NCBI GenBank assembly: GCA_021234155.1
Contig: JAJEKV010000005.1
Span: 18,646,089 to 18,710,088 of the forward strand
From: Isoetes taiwanensis
Lineage: Eukaryota; Streptophyta; Lycopodiopsida; Isoetales; Isoetaceae
DNA length: 64,000 nt
Direction of reading: 5' to 3'
Below are positions 35,701-48,141 of the stretch, one piece after another. Both the position numbers and the translations under genes were made by a program. The notes below the pieces were generated by a model. It was given only the letters and a program-made list of their open reading frames with translations, did no database searches and was not told where the DNA came from. How positions within the stretch are numbered: the stretch's first letter is position 1; the number at the start of each line of letters is the position of its first letter.

Positions 35701-38700
35701 ACTTTGTATAAAAATCTGGCTTAACTATGCAACTGCATTTGAAGTCCTAAATCCTACAATTGCAATTATAGTTTTTATTTTCTTTTAAGATGTTCATAAT
35801 GAGCATTTTATATCTGTTGCATAAACGTATTTGGAATGTTGTATTGATTTGATTTACAGGCTTAAAAATGTCTCTCATTCACATCACTAATATTGCTATT
35901 ATTACTTCATTCAGGATTCTGGGCCTCAGATGCCTACTGACATCACAAAGTTACTCAAGTTTGGGGTTAATATCATGCAAATAATTGGTGAATTTCAAGG
36001 TGGAGATTGTTGCTTTGTGACATTTTCTTCCTTTCTTTGCAATTTACCGTATTTATGCATCTATAATTATCTGTACTACTGCTACAGGTACATACACAAT
36101 CATTGTTGCCTATAGTGCAACTATTCCATTCTGCTCAAAAAGTGTGGAGCTACCTATTTTTGATGCGCCTCTACAACATCCAGGTAATTGTGTGCCCTAC
36201 AGGGCTTCCTCGTTTTTTCTATTGGCAGAAATATGATTAACGATATATGGAGGCATTATCAATTCATAAACTTATTATGATTGTTTGCGTTGCATGCCAC
36301 ATCCCTCACCACTTTTTTGTTGTATTACCTTTCTTATAAGAATGTGAATAATCCTTGTCCAATACAGGACGCTGTAGAAAAGTTTCGAAACATGATGTGT
36401 ACTTGTGATTTCAGATGAGGAAGTGATAGAAGGCTCGTCAAGAGTATCTCTACGGTGTCCAATAAGGTAGGCTTCTCTGTGTCAAAGCACGAGAACTCCT
36501 GGAATTATTCATGTACTGTCTCATCATTGTAGCTCTCATTTTATTAATGATAAACAAAGATGACTAGGGGTTCACAGATTTCTAGGATTTGCACTGGATG
36601 TCTTGTTACTGCATTCAATTGAAAAATGCTTTACTGAAGCTCATGTATGCACCACTTCTCAAGTTGGCATCTTAAATCCTCAATTTGCTTGATATGCAGC
36701 CGGACACGGATCGTCACACCAGTAAAAGGTCATCGTTGCATGCATCTTCAGGTAAAAGGTCACTAGTTTTAATGATTAAGGACTGCTTTGTTGTATACTT
36801 ATGCTGCAACTGGATTTTTTTAGTGTTTTGACTACGATAATTACATTGAAATCAATTCCACAAGACCTTCATGGCGCTGTCCCTACTGCAATTTGCATGT
36901 AAATTGCCCAGATATAAGATTTGACCAGCAAATGGCAAAGGTAGTTCATTGTTTTGGTCATTTTTAGTGCCCAGCAAATCATGGTTATGCATATTTCGAT
37001 GTTTTACATGATTTAGGTCCTTCAAGAGGTTAAAGAGGATGTCTTTGAAGTTATGTTTGAAAATGACGGCAAATTTTCTCCTTGCGCTGAGATTAACGCA
37101 AAAGGTGCACAAAAGGAAGAAAATTGTTCCAATAAGATAATAGATATCAGTGACGATGACGACAATGGCGAGAGGACAAAGAAACTACCAAAAGATGTGG
37201 GGACTTGGGCATTTTCGTCTCCTGCGGTTGGATCTGGGCTTTTAGGGGATGGATGCCAGGAAGATAGAAAACCTATTATTCAACATAATACGGCTGTCAT
37301 GTCCAGCATACCAACGTCATTACTTTCCAATATGCCCATCAGAACTGATACGACTGTGATGTCTAGCACCGCTGCAACATTGCATTCCCATATGCCTGTT
37401 AGAACTAGTACAGTATCCATGCCTAATGTTACTCAACGTGAAATGTCTCCTCAAGTTACATCACCGAACTTTGCTGGCATACGAACGGCTGTTTCTGAAA
37501 ATATTGCTGCTCAAAGTAGTGGTGGTCGGGCAAGGACTTCTGAAATGCGAGCCGAGCAGAGGTTGGATGCTGCAAGGGGTTTAGAAAACTCTGTACGTAA
37601 TCCTACGGTTGGTAATAACAGAGGTGGTGTCTTTATTGGCACTAGTGGTCCTTACCGGGGTACCCAGGCTGGCAACGAGTCTGGTGCTATTCCAGCCACT
37701 ACAAGACAGGAGATTAATATGCAACTTCACGAGCGATTGAACCAGAATCGGGTGCCAATTGCCATACAGGCACTGCCTGCTCCAGGTCAGTTTGCTGGTG
37801 CAAATTCAAGGTATAGAGGTGCAGTCGCTCGCGGAGGAAACTATGCTTCTAATTCCCAACAAGTGCCTGCACGAGTGCAGCAGGTGATTCTTTATGCAGA
37901 GTGTTGTCTGTGTTTCCTTGTCTAAATAGGATGGTTAGGTATTGGGTGGGATGCATGTATAATATATACTCAGATGTAACTAATAAGGAGAAACTAGAGT
38001 AGCATTTGGAAGTATATATCATGTCTGGTGCACATACTTGGACATCAAATTTCCCTGTTAAATGATTAATCTGCTATATATTCAATTAAAGAAAATAACC
38101 CTGATGAGTAGTAACAGATATTTCAGAGTCTTAGTCTTGATACTATAAGTCATTCAGAAGTTCTTATTTCTTATTTCTTGCCGCATTGTTATTATCGCAG
38201 GCTGGACGTGGGGAATCTATGGCATCTCAAATGTTGCCTCCACATTTAAATACAAATATGCAAGTGGCATCTCCAAGTGCTTACCATCAGCAACTACAAT
38301 CGTTCCATTCCCAATATGATAGGCAGTTTCAGCAGCAGCATCAACGACACCATATCTCTTCATTACCTCCAAATGGAGTTCCATTGCAACGAGGACAAGG
38401 ACCTGTGAACTCCGTACGATCATCTGGTGGACAACCACAGCTGCAGTCTGGATGGCCATCCATGCCTGCAAATCATCCAGGAGGCCCTGAACTGGGCGTT
38501 CATAACAGAGCTTCTCCTTCCTCCATGTCTTCATCCATGCTGGATCAAACTAGAAGATCTGTTGTTAGGATGCGGGGAAGTATACCTCCTGGGTCAAATT
38601 TAAACATGAGCACTGGAGCCAGCATCAATGCGACACGTTTACCTCTCGTATCAAATATAAACACACATTTCTCCCCAGGAGGTTTGAATGGAACTATTGG

Positions 38701-38872
38701 CACAAATCCTAGCATTGATATGGCAGGGCTGTTGTCACGTGGTGCAAATCCTAATATTGACACTGGAGCTAACATGGATGCTAGTGTACCTGGTTTGTTG
38801 TCTGGTGGCACAGCAAATAACCCCTTAAGTTGCTATAGCACTGACAGGTTAAGCAATGGTGCAACGATGTAA
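32799..38872 (+). CDS. PIAL: PIAL-type SUMO E4 ligase (SP-RING)
   Basis: Sixteen coding exons: 32799-33043, 33596-33668, 33736-33801, 33872-33937, 34030-34136, 34251-34302, 34807-34872, 34955-35022, 35496-35544, 35915-35999, 36088-36183, 36415-36466, 36700-36751, 36824-36940, 37017-37883, 38201-38872. All introns are GT-AG and the phases join into 2733 bases (910 residues). Residues 1-40 are Gln-rich. About 45-320 match the helical N-terminal region of Arabidopsis PIAL2. The SP-RING/MIZ finger spans 335-390, with C339, C355, H357, C360, C378 and C381 intact. IIDISDDDD (439-447) is a SUMO-interacting motif. The long Ser/Asn/Gln-rich tail is poorly conserved. Family role: SUMO chain extension in the nucleus and, in Arabidopsis, transposon silencing with MOM1. 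The ATG at 32808 (GGGATGGCC) has the better context and may be the true start. Identification is secure; exon borders near 34807 and 34030 are the least certain. Confidence 0.92.
33243..33535. repeat. Two direct repeats in PIAL intron 1
   Basis: Intron 1 (33044-33595) contains a roughly 100 bp direct repeat (about 33243-33340 and 33347-33447, with ATCTCATGCCTATTACACGA) and a roughly 58 bp repeat (about 33427-33475 and 33487-33535, with GCAATATGTCTACTATAGCT). They make up more than half of the intron and do not touch the splice sites. Confidence 0.75.
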
Positions 38873-39850
38873 ATGCTTGTATGCAGAGTTGCGCATGTGA
38901 ACCATCACTTCAGATTAGCCACATGGTTTAGTCTGGAGCTGTATAGTCCTAAAATACTAGTGAAGTCATATGAACTACAATTTTTTGAAGACGTTATGAT
39001 ATAGGGACCACCTCGGCTAGATAATAATGACGCGTTTAGCAGAGGAAATGATTAACAAGAAAAGCGGAGTATATGCAAAGAAGACTTTTTGATCTTTGAT
39101 TTTGGGAATTGGGATGGGAATTTGCACCATATAGGCCATGTGATTACAGTGTAAGATCTTATTCAGCTTCTTCTGCTATCCGTCTTTTTGCCAGTTGTCG
39201 TTAATGTGTTCTTGTTCGTATCAGGAAGCTGGTGGAATCTAAAGGGTTCAGAAACGAGCTAGCAAGGAGGCGGCTGCTTAATGTCTTTGAGGTATAATTT
39301 GTCTGTTACAAATATTGCCAGTTATACGTTTGTTTCTATTCAATGTTGCTAATATATGCATGTTGTGTTACAGAGTAGGGACAAGTCTAGTTCCAAAAGG
39401 GAGCGCGTTGTATTTGAATGGATGCAATTGCACAACCAGCACCTATTCTATGTTTTGAGCAGGAATGGTGGTCCTAGAGGGACAAGTCTAGTTCCAATAG
39501 GGAGCGTTGTATTTGAATGGATGCAATTGCACAACCAGCACTTTTTCTATGTTTTGCGACATGAATGGTGGTGCTGCTGGCAGTGTTTTTTTGGCTGCCA
39601 TGAAATATCTCCCGGTTTCATGTATGAAGCTTCATTAGTGGCACATCACACCGCTAATGATGTGATGACAAACTGGAAAGTGCACAGAGAGAATTGGGTT
39701 GTTTTGAGAAGTGAGAGCAGAAAATTTGTTAACTTTGCCAACTACAATGGCAATTGGCAGAAAATACAGAGGTATCTGCTCTGCATTACCCTTACAATCT
39801 GCCTGCCGATGGGCCCATATGTGATATATAATATCTGGTGAGCTTTAATA
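38873..39850 (+). other. PIAL 3' region with 101 bp tandem repeat
   Basis: This region follows the PIAL stop codon. A segment at about 39226-39291 is bordered by ATCAG and GTATAA and could be a spliced 3' UTR exon. A 101 bp period tandem repeat follows (39378-39478 and 39479-39575, GGGACAAGTCTAGTTCC start). The reading frame at 39356-39841 (161 residues) comes mostly from this repeat and is not recognisable, so I do not call it a gene. Confidence 0.5.
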
Positions 39851-41099
39851 TCATTGTACACAATGTCGACTTTTTAGAGAATCCTTTGGGGAGGGTTCTT
39901 CAGTTTGATCCATGGCTACAGTGACGTGATTTGTACCATAGCATCTTTAGTCAAGGGGTGAAATATACGTTACACGGTAACTAAAAGCTGATGAGGAAGT
40001 AGGCTATCTCGGAAAGTTCTGTACGATTGTAACGTATGGAGTATATATGCTGGCATATACACGCGTATAGGTATTGCCTTATGCAGCAGCATAAATTTCT
40101 TATGTGTATATATATATTTCCACGGATTGATATCTGAAAGCTACGCGAGATGGTTTTGAAATCTTGATATGGTTTTGATGTTTTAACTTGAGTCACCCTC
40201 AAATGTGTGCCGAATGTTCATAGGCATCACATATAGCATCAATTGGTTTTTACAGGGTTTATGGGTTTCATTTGTAAGCTGGAATGCCGGCCGTAGATCT
40301 CGAGCATATGCCGGGCATCATACGAAATCAGCGGTCAGCATCTTTTTGGAACAAAAAACACTTGCAACTTCCTAAGGTGTCGATTGACCACAAGAAACAA
40401 AAAAAAAACCAATACTGACAATGCAGACTCTGTTGAACGAGCCTGCTGCCGGACCACTCAATCCTCTGCCGGCAAATTCACATAACCCTGATAACCAGGG
40501 TTGGAGGAATCGAACCTCCAGGCCAAAGCGAAGGCCTCACCAGAACCCTTCGCTTTTCAGAGCAACCACAGGAGCTTCAACATCTTTCAACGATTCTACA
40601 TCTCTAAATCCTGCATTCAAAAAAACAAGAACAAAACCATGCCTTAGAGCTCCAATCAGATCAGGACGCCGGAATAGGCTAGCAGCTAGCAGCGATCATG
40701 CCGAGGCCCTCTGTAAACCATGCTTTAGAGCTCCAATTAGATGAACACCCAAAAAACATTTTTACAGAAACAAACATGCTTGGCTACCTGTTTGGGAAGA
40801 CCAAGGTCGCCATGGAACTGCCCACTTGCTGGGTTTCCAATGCGTGAACATCTGATTCTGATAATGTTGAAAAGATCCGGCAGATCGGTCCCTCGCGCAG
40901 CACATAACAGGCCCTCTTTTGCCGCCATAGCCAGCATCCTGCACATATACAAACACATGCTTCTCTGTTTCCAGATTCCAAAGCAAAGCAATGCCTTTCC
41001 TTTGTAGCTCTAAAAAGCTTTTATTCTGCAAACTGGAAATATCAATCTTCAAAAATCTACACACAGACACAAAACCCAAATCCAAATGGGCTTAATAAG
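39851..41099. other. Gene-free stretch
   Basis: Nothing is firmly supported. A 107-residue open frame at 40421-40744 contains an internal near-repeat (CLRAPIR and CFRAPIR) and has no recognisable domain. Confidence 0.5.
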
Positions 41100-41474
41100 C
41101 TACGAAACAAAGATTAAACAAATTGAAAAACAAGCATTAAGATCCAAAACGGGGATTACGGGCGAAATTATGAGGCGTAAAACGCACCCAGATTTAAGGC
41201 GGATTTGTATTGTTGTGGACGGGGAGTTAATGAACTTAAATGCGTGAGGTCGACCTGGTTGGAAGGCTTCAAGGTTGTGATGAATTCTCCGAGCCTGATA
41301 TGCCGGCTTTTTTTTCCCCTTCATATTTATCACAGGTCCGTCGTTGCCGTCTTTGCTTTTCTTCTCCTTCTTCTGATCTTCAAATGCTGCTCCATGTCGA
41401 TTTCCAGATGCTGCTCCATATTGATCTGATTCAACGAATTCTGCTTCTGCTGCATATCCATAGCCTGCCATCAT
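41100..41474 (-). CDS. Hypothetical small protein or first exon
   Basis: A 124-residue minus-strand frame begins MMAGYGYAAEAEFVESDQYG. It continues with a Lys/Glu/Asp-rich stretch (EDQKKEKKSKDGNDG) and KKKPAYQARRIHHNLEAF, which looks protein-like. The C-terminal third (VLRLIISPVIPVLDLNACFS) looks like intron or untranslated sequence read through. It may be a first exon with a donor somewhere after the NLEAFQPG region. I do not recognise the family, and no second exon is apparent downstream on the minus strand. Confidence 0.25.
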   Translation of the reverse strand: MMAGYGYAAEAEFVESDQYGAASGNRHGAAFEDQKKEKKSKDGNDGPVINMKGKKKPAYQARRIHHNLEAFQPGRPHAFKFINSPSTTIQIRLKSGCVLRLIISPVIPVLDLNACFSICLIFVS

Positions 41475-41955
41475 ATCTCCTGCAGAGGCACATCACGCAA
41501 AACCAAAGGGGGACTCTGCAACTCTGCCTCACAGAGTGAGGCAAAAAACCAGGGCGACCCAGGCTGGAAAAAGAAAGTCGCCTGCCATGTTATCCACACC
41601 CTACAATTTAGGAGGGAAATTCGCCGACCATAGCAATAATAAAATTGCAAACATATCAACACTAAAAATTTGACCTCTAAATGGAAACAAGCTGCTCAAA
41701 TATGCACAAACATACCCTTTTCCATACAATACGGCCTCAAAATCATAGTCCTAACCACTAATTCCCAAATACGAAACAAAAATCGCAGAAGTTTATAGGC
41801 ATCACTTGTTTTTTCCAGCAACTAGTTGCAATGGGAGAGGTTTGTTTATTCTCGTCCCGCTTAAAATGCAATCGTCTTAAAAAACCCTGGAAGTGTTTTT
41901 GGTCAAAGAATCTTGTTTCCCGTTCTAGAGGAGAAATATTTTATTTGTCTAAAAA
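41475..41955. other. Gene-free stretch
   Basis: No gene seen. A small perfect hairpin, TGCCTCAC-AGA-GTGAGGCA, lies at about 41525-41543. Confidence 0.45.
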
Positions 41956-42440
41956 CACCTCCATATTTATGCAAATTCCAGACGTGGCTTCCTTTTACGT
42001 TGTGTTCTCCCTCTTTTTCTTGTCTCTTTGAGTTAGCTTGCTGGTTTTTGTAACTTAATTTATCTTCATATACCGATAAGAAGATAAATGTAATTGTTAA
42101 AACCATTGCCGAAGGGTTAGTTGAGCATAGTGGCTTAGGCAGCATTAGCATTGCAGCTAATGTGTGGCATTTATCGTGTTTTAGTGAATAAGGGCTTGGG
42201 CAGCATTACCATTGTGGCTAATGTATAGCTCTCATGTTGTGGCTCGTGGTATTTTATTAGAGCTTTGTGGCTTGGGTAGCGTTAGCATTGTGGTTAATGT
42301 GTGGGTCATGTTGTGTATTAGTGGAGCTTTGTGGCTTGGACGGCATTAGCATTGTGGCTCAGAGATTTATGACTCAAGTTTGTGGTAGTGAGATGCTCAG
42401 AACATTTGTGACTCTTGTTCAGGCATGTGCAGGCATTTGA
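41956..42440 (+). repeat. Dispersed minisatellite-bearing repeat, copy A
   Basis: The left part (about 41975-42105) aligns with the reverse complement of 54535-54640: CCAGAxGTGGC, a TCTCTTT-rich block, TAGCTTGCTG and AAATGTAATTGTTAAAA occur in the same order. The right part (42130-42380) holds four units of about 60-70 bp with the core GGCAGCATTAGCATTGTGGC. Its reverse complement forms the array at 54050-54300. So this is an inverted copy of part of the 53-54.7 kb repeat. No coding capacity. Confidence 0.7.
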
Positions 42441-44162
42441 TTGGGTTGCTACACCAATTTCTCTCTCCTTCCATAAATTTTCATTACTGATTTTTGTATG
42501 CAGCTCTACTTTTCAAATTCTACATTATACCGGGTTTGTTCAGATCGAACAGCCATAGTTTGTCTATTCTACCTACATCTGCCATCTGCTTCTTGTCATA
42601 ACAACAGTTAATATTGTTTCCAAGAGCTTCTAACAGTGGATAATAATTCGTCAGGGTATTTCCAGGGTTTCGTTAGGGTATTTCCAGGGTTAGCTGTAGT
42701 CGGCCATTTTCCCTTTTCTTTCGATTTATCTTGCCCTATTTCATCTGATCTGATTTACATCTATGGTGGAGCCATGTGAAATCGTTCGCAGTTTCCATGC
42801 AGCCAGTTTCCATGCCGGCACAACCTATTCTTGGCTGGGTTTTCTCTTCACTTTCAGGAATTCTGCACTTATATAATAAATCACATACTTTTAATTCAAT
42901 AAAGTGCTTTATCTCCTTGGTGAGGTTGTTTGACTGCCATCATGTTTCTTTGAATCATTGTTGCAGAATCTTAAAATAAGACAATGCTTTTATTATTTCT
43001 TTGAACCTGGCATTTCTTTGGACGAATCTTTTAGCCCTTGGTAGCAAATCCTGCTACATTTTCAGTCCTATATGTTCCTAACCCTGTATATCAAGTTGCA
43101 GTCGTTTCTTTTTCAGACTTATTGGAAATAATCTGAATTTCCTTTACTTCTCTGATTTGGGTTTAATTTTTAATATTTCTGCAGAAATTACTATTACTTT
43201 CATCTTTGATCTTCCAGTTTGACGATCCCACCCAATTCTACGGCTGCTTAGCCTGCTCAATTCTTCAAATCATTCTTGCAATAATCCAACAATTCAGGGT
43301 TTATATTTCTTATACCTGTCTCTCTTGGTCGGATTTCTGATCTCGTGCGGTTTTAGCCCTGTAGATCCAGCTCTGTGCGAACTTTAGTTCTGCATATCTG
43401 CCCTCAACCTGATCGTTCAACTCTTGATCCCTGCATTTCCAGCCTCAACCTCATCAAATCGGCTCCTGGGCAGCAATTCGACGGTTTCGGCTCCTCCCTT
43501 AGGGTTAGCCCGATGAAGATTACCTTTTTTGACTATTATATTTCCCCCTCCCTAAGATTTTTCGCCAATTTGATAATAATCATCTGTGGTATCTTACAAG
43601 ATGCCCATGTACTTTTATATGCACTATTATAAACATAAGCTCACCTATATACTTGTGTACTAATAATCTCTTGATACAATTTCCTAGTTGTAGTCATAGC
43701 ATACAGCGTTAGAATTTGAAATGCATTTTCTTTTGACCCTTTTCTATCCGTAATGCATTTGTTGCTTAGATCCCTGCATTATTTATGCCATCAATGGCTA
43801 AATTTTGCATTTTGCAGACAATTTTTTGTGCCTCATTTTCAAGACTCCTCCCTATCTAAAACTGTTATACTCATAAGCAAAGAGCATGTAAAAATAGTAG
43901 CCATCTTAACCGTATACTCTTACCTTAGCTAACTTTTTAGGTTGCCCCTAGGGGGGCAAACCCTTGTTTATGTGGGTTTGTGGCATATCCTAAGTATATG
44001 CTAGAATATACTTAAGATATCTTAGGATCGCTAAAAACCTCTTATTCCTGTATAAATTGGCGATCCACTTGCATTGTGGCGGTGATGTTTGAAACGGGGA
44101 AGCGGCAACAAATCTTCGTAATAATTTGCAAACATTCTTTGTTGAATCCGTGTGCATTGCAG
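42441..44162. other. Gene-free stretch
   Basis: No gene is supported. There is a short direct repeat near 42650-42700 (AGGGTATTTCCAGGGTT twice). An F-box exon could be expected upstream of the kelch exon at 44163, but I could not find one. Confidence 0.5.
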
Positions 44163-44411
44163 AGTCGGATTTGGTATGGAGGATGGTCCGCCGGAGAGAA
44201 TGGGGAAGCAGAGCAGTGGATTTATGCCCTCCAGATTCTGGCATGGCATGGCATGGCATGGCATGGAAGCAATTTTACCGTCGAATCTTGAACACAGCTG
44301 AATGGCGCCATGTTTTTGCAAAGCATGATTTTTCAAGCGCAACTCGGGCTTTCCATTCTATGAATTCCGTCGGAGGCTCTATTGCTATCTTCGGAGGAGG
44401 CTGCGATGGCG
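44163..44411 (+). pseudogene. Orphan F-box/kelch protein exon
   Basis: The exon-like block is bordered by GCATTGCAG and GGCG|GTAAGC. Its frame reads SDLVWRMVRRREWGSRAVD, then WKQFYRRI, WRHVFAKHDF and AFHSMNSVGGSIAIFGGG. This follows the post-F-box and first-kelch pattern of Arabidopsis At1g51550-like F-box/kelch proteins, where a RHLDDTW-type stretch comes next. Neither that continuation nor an upstream F-box exon is visible within the window. A GGCAT pentamer array (44240-44262) sits in frame in the middle. It could be a single exon of a gene with very long introns, or a stranded fragment. Confidence 0.45.
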
Positions 44412-45593
44412 GTAAGCCCTGTTTCTGTTTCGAAAATTAGGCGCAAATCTTTTACATTATATAAATTATCAGGAATTCATTCCGCTATCTTCAGAAAACA
44501 GGACATGATTTGAAGAGTTTTTAGCGTAGTAGATTACAGTAATTTTATTGAAAAATCTTGTCCTACTTACAGAACCACAGCTGAATCGATCCCATATACA
44601 TTTGGAAAGCTGTATCAGACAATATTGTGAGGAAATAAGATGATACAAGCGATTTGAGTTCCCAATTGGATTACGAAACACGTATGAGCTGCCTTACTGT
44701 CTAACTTGCTGGAGATCTTCATTGTTGACGATAGCCCAAGACGGAACACACAGACATTGCAAAGATAGCGACCAAGCTCATGCGAGCACTAATATCACTG
44801 CTTATGCTTATGGTGATAACTTACTTCGATTTTGTACTCATCCCACAATGTGGTTAAGAAACAACTAAGAGGAACATTTGTGGCTGTCCTAACAATGTAC
44901 TAGCATTGCACGTCACATGAAAATCATGTTGCTGTCAATATATTGACTTGATGGATGTTACAAGTAGCATTTAATGCCGCTCCATGAAACTCCTTTCTTT
45001 CTTTTGGATATATTGCAAGAACATTTATATCCTCTGGCTTATAACAGACAAAATTTGTTCCGTAGTTGCCTGCTGCAAAATGTATAGATTAGAAACTGAA
45101 GCATTATGAGCTTCAACATCTTACAAGCAGCATTAATCAATGGTATAAGATTGATAGCAGCACAAGATCACTTCTTCAATCACTGTAATTCTATATATAA
45201 CCTGCTTTTATAATCCAAAAGACCACATTTTTATTGCACTTCTCGAATGCTGCTCTTATATGATACGAGAATGGTCAGTACAGTACCATTCTCAAACCCA
45301 TACCTAGTAAAAGCAAATGTATGACTGTTATAGGCAAAGACAAGCTTATACATGCATTTAAAGTACAAAGTACCAGGATTCAAACTTGTCAAAGGCATGC
45401 TAAAATTTGAAATCTATTTGAAGATCTCAAAAGCCTCCATGGTTGTGTGCATATAAGGTCCAATTATTGCATTCCATAAAATTACATCCCTGTTGTAGGA
45501 CGAAAACACATGAGGACTCGGCTATGGCTAGGCTAATGTAAGTAGAGCCCATTATGCTTTGCAGTAAAAGAACTAAACAGAAGAACAATAAAC
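44412..45593. other. Gene-free stretch
   Basis: No firm gene. On the minus strand near 45430-45490, a 20-odd codon stretch (RDVILWNAIIGPYM) looks like a decayed PPR motif. Its surroundings do not support a PPR gene. Confidence 0.4.
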
Positions 45594-45856
45594 CCTTGAA
45601 AATATTTCACTGTCACTACAAAGAAAATCACTTATGTCTCCTTCAAGCTGATGACTGATGACGCCTACTAGCCGACTAGTTGAAGCCCGATGAAACCGAC
45701 GTAAGTAAGCAGACAAAGAATGAACTACTTCTAAACAATCAAATTCATGACTATAAGTAGAAATTTCCAAGGAATCCATGCTCTCAAGTGATGGTAAGCA
45801 AAGAATTTCTATGGCTTTTCTAATTTTCTCCACCGTAGATGTAGAAATTCTTAGAT
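45594..45856 (-). CDS. Possible exon of unrecognised gene
   Basis: On the minus strand an 88-codon open block is bordered by a plausible acceptor (TGTATCATTAG) and a donor (TTTTCAAGG|GTTTAT). It reads LRISTSTVEKIRKAIEILCL, continues through FDCLEVVHSLSAYLRRF and ends DISDFLCSDSEIFSR. Composition is balanced and helical, as in HEAT-like or other alpha-solenoid proteins, and unlike the surrounding non-coding frames. I do not recognise it and found no neighbouring exons. Confidence 0.3.
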
Positions 45857-48125
45857 CTAATGATACAAATTGATTTTAGCTGAGGTGGCTTGCTATATAG
45901 GCTATAATTCCAAGAATTGATATAGAGGGGGTTAGGCAAGCCTTCTAATAAATGCCAGATAGAAACATAATAACTCCACTCATTCCCTGAAGCTTGCAAT
46001 TCATAGAAGCTCATTCCCTGAAGCTTGCACTTCATAGAAGAAAGTAATATGATATAGTAAAGTAACGTAGACCAAGAAAAAGATATCGAAAACAATCCCC
46101 AACACATAGAAGCTATATCCTATGGTTATGCGAAAAATCAAAATGGATAAGGATGTTCTAAAAACAAGAGAAGAAATTTCTAGAAACAATGTCCTAAGAA
46201 AATGTTAAAACAACATCCAAAACAATACAATATGTGCGAAAAGGATATAGGTAAAACTAGTTTGAAGCATAGTCGAACCCAAATTAGAAGTCCATCGTGC
46301 GCCAAATCCAAGGTCGAGGTTGGGTCTCGAAGTAGCAATCTTAATTGATTATCAAAACATGACTTTGAACAATGATTTAAGCCACTTCACCCTCCGGCCA
46401 TTGAGGGCAACCCTCCGTGCGCAGCACCTTGTTTATTTTTGACCCTAGCTATAAATCAGTTTTACATATTTTCAAAGGTTTTAACGTTTGTATGATGGTT
46501 TTTTCATATTATGCATTCTTCATAAAGGGCGCGTGATCCATTTTGGAATAGCATTTCTAGACATTATTTTCCATGAAGTGATAGGTTTGTTGATTCATAT
46601 TTAGTCTCGCTTTTCTAGCCATAGTTTTCAATAAGATGCTACGTTTGCCAACTTAATATTGCCATTATTTATTTGCGGTCAGTTCATATCAATGGGTTTG
46701 AGTTTGGACAGGCTCATCTAGATTGAATCGTGCTCATGTCTGCATTTGGCATTCTCGTATTTTCCTCATTCGCACTTGCATTCTCGATTTGCGATAGGTC
46801 TTCTTGGATATTGTTGAATTCATCCTCATAGCTTTGATTGCTTTTCTTTCTCATTTTGCACTCTTTGATCTATGCCTTGTTCATGGTGTTGTTGGAATCT
46901 GTTAATTCGTATACATGACTTTTTATAAATTTGTGTTTGCTCGTCTAGCCGAGGTCTATTGAATATACAAATATTTGTTCTCTAAGTTACTTCACCATAG
47001 AGGGATATGACCTATTTTTGCATTGGCTGCTCTTGCTATTTAAGCCACTTCACCTTAGAGGGATATGACCTAGTTTGCATTAATGGATTTATAAGTTGGT
47101 TCATGTCTTTTTCCTTTTTTAGACCTATTGTTTCAATGTTGTTTCTAGATAGCAACATGTTCTAACATGCACACCAAACGTTGAGGATATTATATTATTT
47201 GCACAATAGTTATTTCTTTGAACTCCATACCATTGTTTATGTTGATCATATGATATCATGGACCCGGAGTTTTGCATTTTAATTCCACATTTGATAATTT
47301 TGCATTTTATATCTAGTTTTATTGAATATGAAGTATATATCGTTCGACACTACATTGACTTTTTATTACATAGGTTTATATTAAAAACATTCTCGTTTGG
47401 GCTTGCCAGCGGGATTGAAGAGTTTAAAGCAATCACAAGTTAATACAATAGCTTTATAAAACCATGCAATGATCCAAACACTTTCGATTTCACTTATGCA
47501 ATTTCTTCAACTTATGCATTTGCAAATCATTCTAGCAATTACATATACTTCAATGACTATAGGATTTTACTAGTCATTCTACCATTAGAATTAATGTATC
47601 TTCAACCTTTAAAATTTCTACAGTAATTCAACTGTAGCAAAGGTCATTGACCAGGTTTGACCCGTTCAGGAACTCACCTTCGATCAATCAGATCTTCCTG
47701 TCTGCTAGCTGCAAAAACGTTAGAGATTCATAGACCCATCTGTTATACATCTTCAATTTCTTTATTGCTCCAGATCCGGCCGTCAAGCCGAATCGGTCGA
47801 GCTTTCTAAATGCAAAGTTTCGATCCGAAACTTTGAATAGTGCTTTTCCCCCTTAACCTCATATGCGTGTCAAAATCCGGCCCCCTTTACTAATTATATC
47901 CTTCGACCCTTCAACCATAGAGAAATACAATAAATCGATCCCAATGGTTTTGTGGCCTTAATCACCTAGGTTATTAACCTTAAGTCGTAAGTATAACCTT
48001 AGGTTAACAACCTTGAATCTTTCTGTGCATCAGATATCAACATCTGCATTTGTATTCCACATCACTGTATTTGTAGCAGCACTTGGATGTAATTACAATA
48101 TGATAACTTCAACAGGGATACCATA
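45857..48125. other. Gene-free stretch with small repeats
   Basis: No gene is supported. Local repeats: about 31 bp twice at 45975-46037 (CTCATTCCCTGAAGCTTGCA) and about 40 bp twice at 46983-47023 and 47041-47081 (AGAGGGATATGACCTA). It ends at the LINE target site. Confidence 0.5.
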
Positions 48126-48141
48126 ACATTGGCTTGTTTGT
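48126..48141 (+). repeat. LINE target-site duplication, left
   Basis: ACATTGGCTTGTTTGT, a perfect 16 bp match to 51078-51093, flanking the LINE. Confidence 0.95.

Noticed and set aside
39356-39841. 161-residue plus-strand open frame after the PIAL gene
   Set aside because: Its first part is a 101 bp tandem repeat and it has no recognisable domain; more likely 3' region of the PIAL gene.
40494-40535. tRNA T-arm-like GGAGGTTCGATTCCTCC on the minus strand
   Set aside because: The T arm is good, but no matching acceptor stem, D arm or anticodon arm could be placed at the right distance.
45410-45500. PPR-like stretch on the minus strand
   Set aside because: Only about 20 codons resemble a PPR unit and neither side continues in any frame; too short to call a gene.
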